Part shown: one piece after another, positions 35,151 through 47,600 of the stretch | How positions within the stretch are numbered: position 1 is the first letter of the stretch | Layout of the letters: each line of letters opens with the position of its first letter | From: Platycnemis pennipes | Taxonomy: Eukaryota; Arthropoda; Insecta; Odonata; Platycnemididae | Direction of reading: 5' to 3' | Length of the DNA stretch: 64,000 nucleotides | Assembly (NCBI GenBank): GCA_933228895.1 | Contig: OW121857.1 | Coordinates: 79,293,672-79,357,671 of the forward strand | Notes under the pieces: generated by a model | Told to the model about the DNA's origin: nothing | What the model saw: the letters and a program-made list of their open reading frames with translations, nothing else | Databases searched by the model: none | Program-made: the position numbers and the translations under genes

Positions 35151-36955
35151 AGATTCCTATAGGCAAACGGCCCGATTCCCCTGAATTGAGGCCATGGGAT
35201 TTATCCTTTCGTTTTAGTACAGAGACAAGGAATGAGCGTTGTCGTAATGCTTGGGACAGATAATGGTTTTCGAAGAAAACATTTCCCCAGCACAATGAAA
35301 ATTCAGAGGTAAACTTTCTCATTCCGTGTGCATCCTTGTTGAATATCTTTAGGAAAGTAATTTTTCTTTTTTACCACAATGCAAACTCTCTGTTTCTGTC
35401 CTCATTCTGACGAATTTTCATCTGGAGGTGAAGATACAGCATTCAGAAAACTCTGCACGTTGTTCATTTTGAAAGATTAAAAATTAAATAAGTGATGCTT
35501 GTAAACATTTTTCTGCCTTTTTTCTGTTATAAATGGGATCTTTATCATCTGTTTTCAGCCGTAAAGGAAATATTCCAGGGTCGAACTAGCTATCTCACAT
35601 ATTGGCAAAATACTTTATAAATTTGATGATTGATTTTTATGGATTTCTATTCACACAAATCTTGTCGAACATGTTATATGATATTTATCAACTGCAGAAT
35701 ACAGATTCCTCATCAAAGTTATAATCGTACCATAAAATTGTTAATTATATTTACTTCGTAGAAAAAAACAGTGGGCATCGCCTCTCTACTTGAGTATAAA
35801 TTCTCTGCTACAACTCCTTTCATTACGATTTGGCTATGGAGTACGACATAACCTTAGTCGCTGGAGTCCATGAAACCCAAGACTACTGCTACTATTTACT
35901 CGCATAAGTACTATATCCTTTCGGGTACTGTATTTATATTATCACACTCTTTTATTAATGAAATTACACCTATTCGTATTAAGTAAGAGAATGAGGATTG
36001 TTTCAGGCATATTAATGTCGGTGAAAACAAGCACTTGGTGTCTGTATTCTATTTTATAATTAACGGCGTCGCTATCCCATTTGCGTTTGGAACTCGTACC
36101 TGCTTATGTTGGCCAATGAATACGGAAATGTGTCCTAACTAATGGCACGAAAGGAAATATACTGTTGTAGTGTAGGTGAATGGCCTTTGGTCTTGATATA
36201 GAGAGATAGGTTGTGTACATATTCGCGTGGTAATTGTTGCATCAACTAAAATAATTTTAAAAATTTTGATGGTGATTTTATTCGTGTTTTTATATGGACG
36301 ATATATTAATGGCATATAATGCTAGGCTGATGTTTTGAGGTGCTTCAGCTGATGAGATCATAAGGTATTTTCTAGTTTAAATATAACTAGAGAACAAACT
36401 AGGCATCCATGCTCAAAGCGGAATCCAAGACCTCAACCTTTAGATAATTAGGCCGCGCTTTCCGAGCTTTTGCCATAGCTGGCAAGAAATAGCAATATGT
36501 TGATTAGTATCTCGTGGAAAAAATTATGAAATAACGCCGAATCAACTTTGAGATTTTTAATTATAAAATCCGTTTAGAAATTGGTGTCCAGTGTTTGGTC
36601 GTGGAATTGGCTGTGCTCTCTGTTGGAATAAAGGATATTTCATTGTGATTAGCACGCATATATGGAAGGGTAGTAAAAAGATTCCACATGGAATTTTACT
36701 CGAACCGACAGCACACGATGTATTACAAATTTTCACTATTTACGGCCAGTTTTCACTTGTCTTTTTATAAAAAAACACATGATACTCAAAATCCGCTAGA
36801 TTTATTTAAATTCACGACCTCAACTGAACTTCTTTGGATGTCACTAAGGGAAACTTCAATTTAAAAGCCCCTTTCAAAACTTAAGTACGTCTCTGTCTTC
36901 ACCAATCAGCCTCGCCCGTTTGGATTCTTTCTTATTACTTTCTTGTTCAAATAAA
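35151..36955. other. Unassigned AT-rich DNA
   Basis: Nothing recognised in about 1.8 kb. Confidence 0.5.
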
Positions 36956-37265
36956 AAGGAATGCAGGAAGCAGCTGACGAGGCGAAAAATGGTCGGGGCA
37001 AGAGAGAATATTTTCCCATGGATTGGGCAGAAGGAATGGAAGAACGGGGTGGAGGTACGATGGAGGGAAAGGTGAGGGTAAAACAGAAAAAGGGGGAGAG
37101 AGGGAGGAGGGGAGAGAACAAGGGAGGATTGGGCGGTGAGATAAAATCGAGAGGGTGGAAGAATGTTCTGGATGAGATTCGTGGAGAGGAGCGAAGTAGG
37201 GAGCACGAGGTTCTGGCATGGAAATAGGGTTGTGCTGTATATCGATGAGTTGACTGCGATGTATT
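36956..37265. other. Polypurine-rich island
   Basis: Plus-strand G/A runs (gggagagagggaggagggga) give reverse-strand Pro/Ser/Phe frames in two phases (36874-37309). Same class as the 29- and 34.6-kb islands. Confidence 0.5.
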
Positions 37266-37825
37266 GGGAGAGTGTTAGATGCATTTAGACTATGTATTAG
37301 GGGCAACAATATATGATAGGGAAGATATAGGGGTGAAATAGGATAGGTGTCGTAGATTTTGATGCAGAAAAGTAGTCCGTAGTGACTTTATTTAACGTGC
37401 TCTGCTTATTACCAGCACATACACGCTTTGAGACGTACAAATCAATTAACCAATTAATTTATGCATAGAAATGCTTGACTTATCAATAGTTAATTCAATA
37501 CTTTGTAAAGACTAACAATTTAGTTTCACGAGTCTCGTGAATGCATATCGAATATGGTACCTTAAGGTACTTGTCTCGGCGGGTGGTTCCCATAACGCTT
37601 GGGAAACTCTGATTGACTCTCCGTGTTTGCGAGACGTGTGGAAATGATGATAGCCCTTTCCCCGGTACACGGTAGTTGTGTCCGTTGCCTACATTTCGTA
37701 CGAGCATAATTATGTTTAACGCGTTTCACTTACACGTACACGTTATGCCCCAATCTTATAAGGCTGACGTCATGTCAGTTTCATGCAAAATAATTAAATA
37801 CAGTTATCGTCGTGCATCTTCCATT
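37266..37825. other. Unassigned DNA
   Basis: Nothing recognised. Confidence 0.45.
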
Positions 37826-38650
37826 ATCATCATCATCATCAGTCAGTAATCCTGAGATTGTTTTGACGCAGCTCTCCACTCGATTCTTCTATCAGCTAAC
37901 CACTTCATGTTCACATAATTCTTCCTTTTAACATCATTAACATAGTTCCTTGCTTTATATATCTCATGCAAGGCCTTCCTTTACAATTCTTCCCGTTCCC
38001 GTTCTTCGGCGATTGTCTTCCTCAGGCCCTTATGTCTCAAGATTGAATTGCCCCATGTTCTTTTTAAGGTTTTCAGAAGACTATTCTTTTCTTCTACTCT
38101 TCTAAGCACTTCTTATTTTGTCACTCGATTGATCCATTTTATCTTCCTCATTTCGTTTAGCACTCGATTGATCCATTTTATCTTCCTCATGCTTCGATAG
38201 CACCGCATTTCGAATTCTTCCAGCATTGACTTCTCTGCAGCTGTTATCGTCGATGCCTCTTTGCCATAAATAAGCATGCTCCAGATATATTTTCTAATGA
38301 AATATTTCCTCACTTCCACGGCTGTATTTCCAATTGCAATTGTCTGGATTCTTTTTTGATAGAATGTCCTTTTCACCTAGGCTATTGTAATGACTCTTTC
38401 AGTCTTGCTTAACGTATCGCTTGTTACTCGGCATCCCACTTGGCAATACCATTGCACCTCTTATAGCTTTTGTTTTCATCCCATATTATATGTGTTTTGG
38501 CCTCTTCTCTTCTACTGCATGACATTGTTTTCCTGACCTTTTGTATTGACATTCAAATGATATCTGACCAGTATTTTTCATAGGCTTACTAAATTATTCT
38601 TTAATTATTTTCCTATCTCTGCCATGAACGGCGTGCCATCGGAGAAACGC
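37826..38650 (-). pseudogene. Longest RTE-like retrotransposon fragment, with internal tandem duplication
   Basis: The low-coordinate end is an (ATC)5 tail (37826-37840). Reverse-strand translation recovers decayed C-terminal blocks, then the frame 38113-38376: RKYFIRKYIWSMLIYGKEAS, LEEFEMRCYRSMRKIKWINR, which is the standard RTE sequence before RV.NEEVL. Further upstream to about 38650 is heavily decayed coding sequence. The MRKIKWINRV block occurs twice because a 30-bp segment is repeated (38122-38151 and 38161-38190, period 39). Confidence 0.8.
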
Positions 38651-38769
38651 ATCATGCTAATTACCTATGTTCATCTTCCATAATTTTGAAAATTTACATC
38701 TCACTCTGCCACGATATTGAATTCGATAAAGTGCACGTGAACCAGAAAGTCGAGGTGATGAAATGTTTC

Positions 38770-39370
38770 GGCTAACCTTCAGTATTAACATTCGATATGA
38801 ACACTCGATTATCGGAAGGCCCTCCGCCGAAGCATACGGTCCTTGAAGACGCCCGCGAATGGGGATTTGGCGGTTGAAGAGGGTGCATATGTGAGAGGGA
38901 AAAGAGAAATGGGATAGAGGGAAGGGCGAGGAAGAGGCCGTGGAGGGAGCGAGTGAATCGGAACGAGATTTTGGTGTCGGGAGGGGGAGGATCGGGGAAG
39001 GACCCCCAGCAGAGAAGAAGCATCAGCGATTTCACGCCCCCAGTCGGCCAAACACGCTTTTTTCCGGACCAGATCGCAGACACGTACGTGCATACATGTT
39101 CCCTCCTCCCACTCGGAGCTTCTCGCTCTCTTCCTGCCTTCTCCAAACTCCGCACCACTCTCTCAGCGGGTGACTTCTTCACTCCAGCGCACACGTCATT
39201 CCCGCTCCTCCGCTTCCGCTCTCCCCTTGGCTGAACACGGCGCTCCAGCGGAGATGTGCAGTGGGTGCCGGAGGGCGGTGACGTGTGTGGAAAGCAGGGA
39301 TGTGTTCGCGCGGTCCGCGGCGTCTTACGAAATACGACCACACATAAGATGTACCCTGCAAAACACCACA
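38770..39370. other. GC- and CpG-rich island with long open frames on both strands
   Basis: A 199-codon reverse frame spans the island and several 77-94 codon frames exist in other phases on both strands. Such multi-frame openness is a property of GC-rich sequence. Purine-rich at the left (38870-39010) and pyrimidine-rich at the right. Possible unmethylated CpG island; no gene recognised. Confidence 0.3.
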
Positions 39371-39572
39371 ATAATGTGAAACAAAGTTTGACTATACACC
39401 CTAGGCATGGATAACTGACGAGTAAACATATTGTTTGAGGTTACGCTAGCTACGCTACCAATTTCGCGGTTATCCCCTATAATTTAACAAGAAAACATGA
39501 CTTATTCACATGTAATACAGTGTTTTACACCAAAGTAAGCATATTGGACAGTATGCAAAATTTTAATACAAA

Positions 39573-39640
39573 TCCACACCTATATAATGCTCTGCGAGCC
39601 AACTTCAGGGTGTGGTGAAGGATCGCCGTACATGCACAGC
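39573..39640 (-). repeat. CR1/L2-like 3' terminal module
   Basis: The plus strand reads ctatataatgctctgcgagc followed by caacttcagggtgtggtga and atcgccgtacatgcac. This is the reverse complement of the conserved 3' end with about 15-20% divergence. Confidence 0.65.
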
Positions 39641-40819
39641 TTAAACAAAACGTGTAAGCTGTTTTTCGTTTCACAGCACGGGCTTAGGATGATTTGTAGT
39701 TGCTGATTTTGTAGAGAAACAAAATCGGCAGTCTGAAATGCAAGGGTAAAAACAGAGGCACGGGGAGAAATTATTCGAAAGCCCAGTTGATAGGAGGAAC
39801 GTTGGTTTCTGATATTTACTTGTCTAATTATTAAAATGTATGCAGCTGCTCTTAATCATTCACTAATTTTTATTTGAGGATGATATAAACTGTGAAAAAC
39901 GGATCCTCTGTTAACCAATCAATTAAGGCTGGCAGTTTAACATACTCTTTTTCTTTCGAAGCAAAATCTCCAAAATATACATGCATTGTGATAGAAGAAA
40001 GCGTTGCAGCTAGGGTTAGTGCTCTGTTTTGGGAAATTTTTTAAATTATCTGCTTAAAATTCCGGGAGAAAAGGCTGGAGAACGTCTCTAAATTGTTTAT
40101 AACCCCGGGAAACGTAATCACAGTGGTATTATTCATCTGAGAACAAGGCTAATGAAACTCTTTTAACTTGGTACCACTGAAATCAAAGGAAATTTGAAGG
40201 GTCAGCACGTTCATAAATATTTGTAGATTTCTGTCTCCAGCCGGAATATCGTTTGGGCTCGTCCTATCTTATCATCTACACATGCCACAAAAAAAGTTGG
40301 AGAGGATTTTGACACATTGATGGAATTTTTTTATTTTTATCCGGCCACATCCAATACGAAATATTTTAGAGATTATCCTGCAATGAGGCTATTCGTAATT
40401 CACATCCGTGAAACTCAATTGCCACCTAGGTACCGTGGATTGCGTGCACCCTTATTCTACGTTCCTCGTGTTTATCACAAGAGGAATGGAAGCGTTCACC
40501 CAGGACTGTTTCTGGAGCGAATAATTTGGATCACCGCCGCCCGGTGCGTCACACGCTATCTTTTGCTCCTCAGAGGCTAGGCTGTCTCGACGGGTAAAAA
40601 AATATGCGTGAATAACAGTTTCTTGCACCCATTTCCTTCCGTACCTGTCGTCGCCGATTTCGTCCCGAAGAGAGTCTTTAGGGGCCGAAGAGATTCAGCA
40701 TTATTTATATCTCGTGGCTTTCAATTTTATTTGGTCACTTTCGGTATGAAACTGGATTAGACAAATGTTCTGTCTGTCTGGCGGAGTCTAGCTTTTCTCA
40801 CCTTTAAAGCGTCATAATT
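39641..40819. other. Unassigned DNA
   Basis: An 87-codon frame (40317-40580) has no recognised domain. Otherwise nothing. Confidence 0.45.
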
Positions 40820-41700
40820 TAAACATAATGTTTTTCTATGAGCTACAAGATGCCCTACGGTAGACATCCAATTGGTGCAATGCATGGAAGCTTAAATTAA
40901 ACCCAGAAAAATGTAGCAGGATGTCCATTTTCCTAAAAAAGGTCACCCATCAATTTAATTATACTGTTCTTAATCACTCCCTAAAACGTGTCTCTACATC
41001 TAAGGACCTGGGTATTCTTACAGACCATAAATTAAATTTTTCCCAACACATAAAAACCATTAATCTAAAGCAATGTCCCTCTTAGGCCTTCTCTATCGTT
41101 TCACTGAAGTTAATGGCCCACAAGCCCTTCGAACCTTCTTTCCTTCTATGGTTCTTCCAATTCTAAACTATTCCTGCCCCATCTTGTCTATCTTTCCTCA
41201 AACTAATCTTTCATCTCTGAATTGTGTCTGTAATTTCTTTGCTAAAATAGTTAAAAATAGATTACCACATTTTCGTAACATGTCCACCAATACTCACAGC
41301 AGACTTAAAACTTATTTGTAATATCTTCAATTCCACCATCGACTGCCCCGATTTGCTCTCCTCTGTCAACTTCAAAGTTCCATCCCGCCCCACCCGTTCT
41401 CACCCTTTACTCCATGTGCCCATTCCCAGACTTTCGATTACCAAACGTTCTCTTTTCTTCCGTCTCTCCTCTCTATTGAACTCCTTCCCACAACACATTG
41501 ATCCCTTTGCACTCCCAATTAAATGATTCATAAGCCTTTAAATTTCGCATCTGTCACCAGAATAGCCTTTCCTTACTATTTGTTTCCTGTTATTTTTATT
41601 TTTTTTTCTTCTTGTATATGTTATGAAATTTATCTAATGTTATTGGCCACTATAAAATGGCATCATTGCTGTTCGTGGTTTTCTCTCTTTAAATAAAATA
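40820..41700 (+). pseudogene. Jockey-like non-LTR retrotransposon remnant: reverse transcriptase C-terminal region
   Basis: Forward translation gives LQDALR(stop)TSNWCNAWKL, KLNPEKCSRM, STSKDLGILTDHKLNFSQHI, then after a frameshift near 41070 an 82-codon frame LLGLLYRFTEVNGPQALRTF, PSMVLPILNYSCPILS and LNCVCNFFAKIVKNRL. This is the thumb and following region of Jockey/I/CR1-group enzymes (the NWC..W.L.LNP.KC and KDLGI...F..HI signatures). Downstream 41320-41520 is pyrimidine-rich, possibly the remaining C-terminus. No catalytic region remains. Confidence 0.8.
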
Positions 41701-41737
41701 CAATAACTTTCCTGGAAAATCATAGGATATTTCTCTT

Positions 41738-41790
41738 TATACATAATACCCTGCAATCCACCCTAAGGGTGTGTTCGGGTAACGGGTTAT
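41738..41790 (-). repeat. CR1/L2-like 3' terminal module
   Basis: The plus strand reads tatacataataccctgcaat then ccaccctaagggtgtg, the reverse complement of the conserved end. Only about 50 bp remain, 40 bp beyond the Jockey-like remnant. Confidence 0.65.
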
Positions 41791-42794
41791 TATGTAATTT
41801 GTTCCAAAATCCTAAAATAGATCAAATTCCCGGTAGAATTAGCCTTAGAAATGACCTTGGATGTCGTTCGCATCCACCGAATAACTGCTGCGATAGATTA
41901 CGTGAACTTCTGCTGCAGGAAAAAGTGACCACCTTCTAGGTCGCATAAAAATATGTTCCATCTCCTAGGAATCGTGCAGAAGAATAGTTAAATGAACAGA
42001 TTTGAATTATTTAGATGCAGATGTACATAAAACAGGCAATAGTCTAACTATTTCATTTTGATCTCTGATAGTTATTATGTAATCTATTAGTTCCCCTAGT
42101 TGTAAACGGAAAAAATGAATTTTTAAACATTTTAATACTCAGATTATAATCGACAACATTCAAATACTTTGCTCGTAACAAGAGCAAAACTCGCTCATTT
42201 AAACGATTTGTAGACCCCTAAAGATTTTTAGGTGGAATTAGTGGTCTTAGCAACGATGTAAGCGACAGTCAACATTTTAGTTCTTCGATTAACTATCAAC
42301 CAAAGTGCAATTCAGCTGTTTAATACGATTCATGTATTTTTTCTGCTTTCTTTTGGGCTTTGTATAGCGTTCCCAAAATCGAGTTAGTTTCATGACTGGA
42401 TATTTTATACGGTCACCCGCGTATGGTCTTCCCTTCTTAATTTTCACGCCTTTATGAGACAATTCCTTTGTGTGAAATTTAGGGGCTTTATGTATAAAGG
42501 CGTTCAAGAAGCATAATCAATGTATATAGAGTCCGTAACATCGCTAACCTACGTAGAACGCAATCAACACGTCTCGTCGTGATTGCTTGAGGAACGAACG
42601 GACTGCGAGAAATGCTGAAATTTAGGTGGAGCTGCCAAGGTAATTTTTTTTCATGGCGCGTAAAAATTCCTCTGATATCCTAGATTTCCTAGGGAGGGTC
42701 TCCCAAGGGATGCTTACCAGTGTGCCATGGCAAATTAAGGCCTGCTCTGCTAAATCTGGTGACTACGCTGGTTTGAATGTAAAAATACTATAAT
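41791..42794. other. Unassigned DNA with an unidentified 72-codon basic frame
   Basis: The reverse-strand frame at 42289-42507 encodes a Lys/Arg-rich peptide (KKGRPYAGDRIKYPVM, RYTKPKRKQKKYM). I do not recognise it; a basic tail of a transposon protein is one possibility. Nothing else seen. Confidence 0.3.
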
Positions 42795-42985
42795 AGGCTT
42801 TCGTATAAAAAGCGTTGGATTACAGACCGGAGGTGACGGGTTCAAATCCAGGGACCGTCTCTTCTAATGCGTCCATTTAAACCTAAGCTAAGTGATTTCC
42901 CGGATTCCGATATTTCTGTCATACCGCAGGAGGTACTGGGAAAGGAACTGTCTCCTGCACTGATGTGTGGATTGTGAACGCTGTT
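42795..42985 (+). repeat. tRNA-derived SINE (CCAGATATTTCT-body family)
   Basis: B box ACGGGTTCAAATCCAGG is followed by CCGATATTTCTGTCATACCG and GGGAAAGGAACTGTCTCCTG, matching the body order at 6.75 and 11.9 kb. Confidence 0.65.
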
Positions 42986-42997
42986 AAGGCTTAATAC

Positions 42998-43197
42998 ACA
43001 TTAGCAGAATTTCCACGAGGAAAAAATCCACCTTGACCGCGATTCGAACCCGGAACCCCCTGATATCCGGACACATAGAGTTCCGCAGTGGAGAAGAAAG
43101 TCTCCGTAGCATAAGCACCTGGCCAGAAATCATTGGGTTCCGGGTTCGAGTCCCGGTTAAGGTGGATTTTTTTCTTGCGGATATTCTGCAATTGCGT
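42998..43197. repeat. Inverted pair of tRNA-derived SINE copies
   Basis: The left arm (about 43002-43057) is the reverse complement of the right arm (about 43137-43192). Both contain the B box (TTCCGGGTTCGA) and the GGTGGATTTTTTTC junction, with a shared GCAGAAT..CC end. Between them is head sequence containing TCTCCGTAGCATAAGCACC. Same family as the SINE at 4.3 kb. The arms could pair as a hairpin of over 50 bp if transcribed. Confidence 0.75.
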
Positions 43198-43274
43198 ATT
43201 AAATAACGGGTGACTCCGATCAGGTATTCGCGGCTAGATCGCCATCCTTAATTAGTGCACATTATTGATCAACC

Positions 43275-43718
43275 CTCTAGAACAAGGGTTCCCAACCGGT
43301 GGTACGTGTGCCACTGGTGGTTCGCGGGAACGTTTCAGGTGGTGCGTGTGGGTGATACGAGCGATAGGGTAGTAAGGGCCTCTGTGTGCGTGAGCTTGAA
43401 AACTTTACTCTGCTGCCCGTCTGCCGGGCGCTGGCATCTTTATATATTTTTAAGTAAAAATTTGCATGAAAAAATTGAAAAAATCTATATATATTTATTG
43501 TTGTCTTGATAAAGGGTTGACAAAACCGAAATATAGGTGCAGTAATAATTAAATATGAAGTTTTCTAAGTAATTTAAATAAAATAAAACAAGGCATTGGG
43601 CACTTTTCCGACATTAAATATATGTTTTTAAAAAATATAGGACTGTTAGTACTCCAAAATTTCAGAAAATTTCAAGTGGTACGCAGTTGCTAAAAGGTTG
43701 GGAATCCCTGCTCTAAAA
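43275..43718. mobile_element. hAT-type MITE, 428 bp, with 8-bp target duplications
   Basis: Ends are CAAGGGTTCCCAACC at 43283 and, read inward from 43710, CAGGGATTCCCAACC (13 of 15 identical). The flanks are CTCTAGAA (43275-43282) and CTCTAAAA (43711-43718), 7 of 8 identical. CAG-G-(G/A)TTC-C-AACC ends with 8-bp duplications are typical of hAT elements of the Charlie type. Subterminal GGTGGTACGTG and CAAGTGGTACGC are also inversely related. No transposase coding remains, so it is non-autonomous. Confidence 0.85.
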
Positions 43719-43879
43719 CAACCAGACGGAAGCTAGGATTTAATTCTCAACGGAAAATTCTGACCGCGCCGTAGGCTTTCGTTATTAAGAGTTTTATAGT
43801 TTTAAAAGGCTATATTTTTTATTTATCTAGTATAACACTAGATATATTTAGTTAAAAACGCAGCAATACATTTCCTTTC
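43719..43879. other. Short unassigned spacer
   Basis: Nothing recognised between the MITE and the following pyrimidine-rich island. Confidence 0.4.
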
Positions 43880-44620
43880 CTTTAGAGCTGTCTCCTTTAA
43901 TTTCGGTGTGGCGACGTTTATATTAAGACACGGGAGAGTTCTCGGTCTGAAGAAACTTATATCCGGGCAGAATACAGCGGAAAAACATCGAAAACTGCCA
44001 AACATCGATACTTCTGTTGCCTCCGCGACTTCTATGGCAGCAGACCCGGTCTTCTGCGCCTTAATGCTCACTGAAGACGCATTTCTGGCATCATCCGTTC
44101 CCTTTCTTGACTCAGCCTCTTCGCCCAGCCTTCCCAAATTTCGTCTGTTTTCTTTATCTCCCTCGTGTTTTCTCTTAAGGGTTTTCAATGCCTCCTTTCT
44201 CTCTCTTTCTCGCATCTCTCCGACCTTCTCCTTTGGCCCTTTCTTCACACACTTCACCGACCTCCATTATGCCCAGCACCAGCTAGCCCCTTCCGTCACT
44301 TTAATAAAAAAAATAAAATGGCGTCAGTTCTAATGCGAGCCTCTCTGCCATCTTTTTCCTCGTACCCGCTCCCTCGCGCTCATTTGTTTTCTCGCCTCGG
44401 CTATTGCGCGCGTCCTTTTCTGACAGAACCCTGTCAAACATTGCCGCGCCTCGCCATTATGGTTCCCTTGCCGACCCCCGTCTTTTGTTTTTGTTTACGC
44501 CACACGCGAAGGCTTCCATTGCGCAATGATGATGCCAAATTTTCTTGTGGTCGTGATTTCTCTCCTTCGTGTCCTCTCGCCAAAGGGTTCCTGGTAGGAG
44601 AGAGGCAGATGTGACTGTTA
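43880..44620. other. Pyrimidine- and CpG-rich island with overlapping open frames
   Basis: Frames of 141 and 149 codons (plus) and 139 codons (minus) overlap in different phases. Peptides are Ser/Leu/Phe/Arg-rich with no known domain. C/T runs dominate 44090-44260. Coding is unlikely, but a promoter-proximal or 5' UTR role cannot be excluded. Confidence 0.3.
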
Positions 44621-47600
44621 GTTGGAGCTAGGCTAGCTATAACTATTCTCGAGTCCAATAGCTCACTTGGAACCGTCTTATCTGATCTGGCCCGGTAATC
44701 TGCCTACAGATTTATGGGAAACTGCGTCGGTAAGGCTGAAAGAGATCTAATTATAAATTCCTCCATTTTAGGAGGCGTTAAATAAATCATCTAACGGTAA
44801 TAATTGCCCGCAGTCACAAAAAGGCTGCTAGTTTGGATGTCCTTGTTTAATTTAAAACTGGCCATTATTTACCTGCTTTAGATGCAAAAAATAGTGGTTC
44901 TATGAGCTTGGCATCAGATTTTAAAGCCACTTTTAACCTTTAGAGAGAAATCTCGGGAAGGTTGTAGCGTTAATAAACTTTAATTCCCAATATTTTTCTC
45001 CGTATTACCGTTAAAGTCATTTCCACGGAATAACGGATGCATAGCTTGTCAGTAGCTATCCCGTTAAAAATGATTAGAATAATTTGAATGCTAGAAGTTC
45101 TGAGTCAACTATTATATCGTCAACTGAGTCAACTAACGGGTGGACACACCATTTGAGATTAAGCATGTGAAATGTTGCTGTAAAATTATTGGAAATTTCT
45201 CGTGTAAAAGTGGTTGTTTTACCGTTGATAATACATACATATTTATACATATTAAATTTAGGTAGCCTCATTAAACGTCTTACACCATAATATTCTTTTT
45301 TTTGTGGCCATAATATTTTGGCATTCATTCAATTGAAATGAACGCTAGTCTATGATAGCCGACAATATACATGTGACAAATGAATTTAATGAAGTCTGTT
45401 TGGAATAATATAATGGAGTAGTTGAATTCTTAAAAAAAAAAAAAACATGTCTCACAAATCGGTATGCCTTCAAAAAAATTAACTTCTCCTAACATGAAAA
45501 TACAATCGTATACCTTTTTAGTAGTGACAGAGTAATATAGATAAAGTAGATAGACGAGGGATAAGATCAAGATTAGGATAGTTGATTTTTGGTCATCTTA
45601 AAGTGTGTGCGTGAACTATTAATATGCAAGTTAGTAGTATTCTTAAATAATTCCTTAATTCATTGCATGCTGGATAAGAAGAGAAATTTTTAGTATTTGT
45701 TCCGCATGATATTCGTGCTACTATCTTATTTGGTAGTATATGTTGAACAGTATTGTGTGAAGGTGCATGCGTAGTGATGAAGATGTAGTGATAGCTCATG
45801 GATCGTTACTCACCTTCTGTATCACACCCTTTAGATTGGTTGGCAGGGCAGTCGGTAGAGTAATGAATTCTCAAGCGTTGACTTCAGTAAAAGCTGTATT
45901 TTGTTGGGAGGAAAACGGGTCAATGGATCTGTGGAGTGTGAGGATTTTTTTTTGACCATTCGGAGCCATGATATCCACGGTTGCGTTTAACGGTTCGCCG
46001 CATTCGCAGGGGCGATGTCAAGCGTGAGGCTCTCTGCCGGGCACCCAAATGCGATTCGGGGCCCGAATAATTTATGACAGGCCTGTGAGGTTTAAAATTA
46101 GAGGCAAATTTCATGACCCACGTCGCCCTCTGCAAGATGTTGCTTCTCTGTTTCCCACTGCAGCCGCCACCGCTGGACCCAAGCACGTTTGCCAAGCCAG
46201 GAGTGAATATATATCGGCTCTAACACCTTTTCCCCTTCTCCTCTTCGTTTGCCCTAATAAATGGCCTGAACCGATGTAGAACTGTGCGACGAAGGGAATC
46301 AGTGAAAAAAAATTCAAAAGCATGACATTGATGTTGAGTTAAATACTTCGTCACTTTCAAGAATTTTCATCGTCCATCCGAATTTCTTGCACAATGCACG
46401 TGTATGTTTTTGTGCTGCGGTTGTAGTCCGATGTATCGCCTTGTGCTCATAAATATACCTATTTTGTGCTGGGATATGCGATTTTACAGTCGGTTAAAGC
46501 GATTCCGATACTATGGCTCAACTTTTGTGACGTGAAAGTACTGAATGTAGAGTGATTCTCCGTGTTTTGTTCCTGCAACTTTGATATCTGGTGTTAGCGT
46601 AATATACTAATGGTTTAATGGGCAAACAAAATGGAAAATAAAGGATTGTACGCATTAGCAGAGAAGGAAAGGCTTAAATGGAGCTTTGTACGTCGAAGAA
46701 GAAATGGATTGGACAAACTCAAATATATTAAAATCATAATTGAGGAAAACAGAAAGAAAGAAACCACGAGAAATATCTATGAATAAGTGTCGCCGTAATA
46801 AAGAGAAATTCGGGGAAGAAATACCACGATAAACTGAGCTAGCAAATATTAGGGTAGTGCTGCATCGAGGTAACATACCTTAGGATTGATATAAACAATA
46901 GGAAATAAGTTGATGTCGTGACTAAGACATATTATATCGCCTTTGGCAGTTCTTAATAGTGGTCACGCCAAGAGGTAACGAAAGATGAATGCAACCAATA
47001 AATAGCGCATGCGAAATTTCACCCACGGCGCGACGTGGTCGAAATCGAAAAGGATAAAATCGAGCAGCGAAACTAAATCTGGCTCCTTTTGGTTGCTACT
47101 GGTGAAAGTAGAAATCTTAAATTTTTTTGCTTCAGACGAGGGAAAATTCTGTTCGCTTTTTCCAGTATCATTGGCGGATGGTGAAGTTTTTTAAACCTTA
47201 GGAAGTATTTTTATTAAATCTTAGAGTTTACGGGTTCCTTACGCGTTCTCATATGTCTGCAAATGCATGTAAAACTTCGTAGATACGCAGGAATTAATAT
47301 ATTTTTTATTTCATTTTGTGTTTGTCCATTCATCTAACAGATTCACCACTCTATAGCAGTATATGTTCTTTTACAACTGTTTCTCAATTACGCTTATATT
47401 TTTGCAACAAAATAAGTACGTGTTTGATTACGGAAACCCTTCAATTTGTTGCTTTTACTCATATGATTTGGCAGTTTTCGATTAATTAACAACGGAAATT
47501 TACTTTTAGAGTTGACATTTTGTTTAGCACATACCAGAATCCCACTATTGATGTAAATGCCAACGATTTTGCGAAATATTGAACGAATTGGCCTTACTCT

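Noticed and set aside
37826..37840. (ATC)5 as an independent microsatellite
   Set aside because: It coincides with the 3' end of an RTE copy and the same tail occurs at the ends of related copies, so it is better read as the element's tail.
38772..39371. 199-codon minus-strand open frame
   Set aside because: Lies in a GC-rich island where at least four other frames on both strands are open; no domain.
43100..43170. Second candidate tRNA gene
   Set aside because: Same reason: tRNA-like head of a SINE, part of an inverted pair.
43003..43192. CRISPR-like or integron-like inverted repeat
   Set aside because: Arms are recognisable tRNA-derived SINE sequence in a eukaryotic context.
44165..44614. 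Overlapping 141- and 149-codon frames as genes
   Set aside because: They overlap each other and a 139-codon frame on the other strand; Ser/Phe/Leu-rich with no domain.
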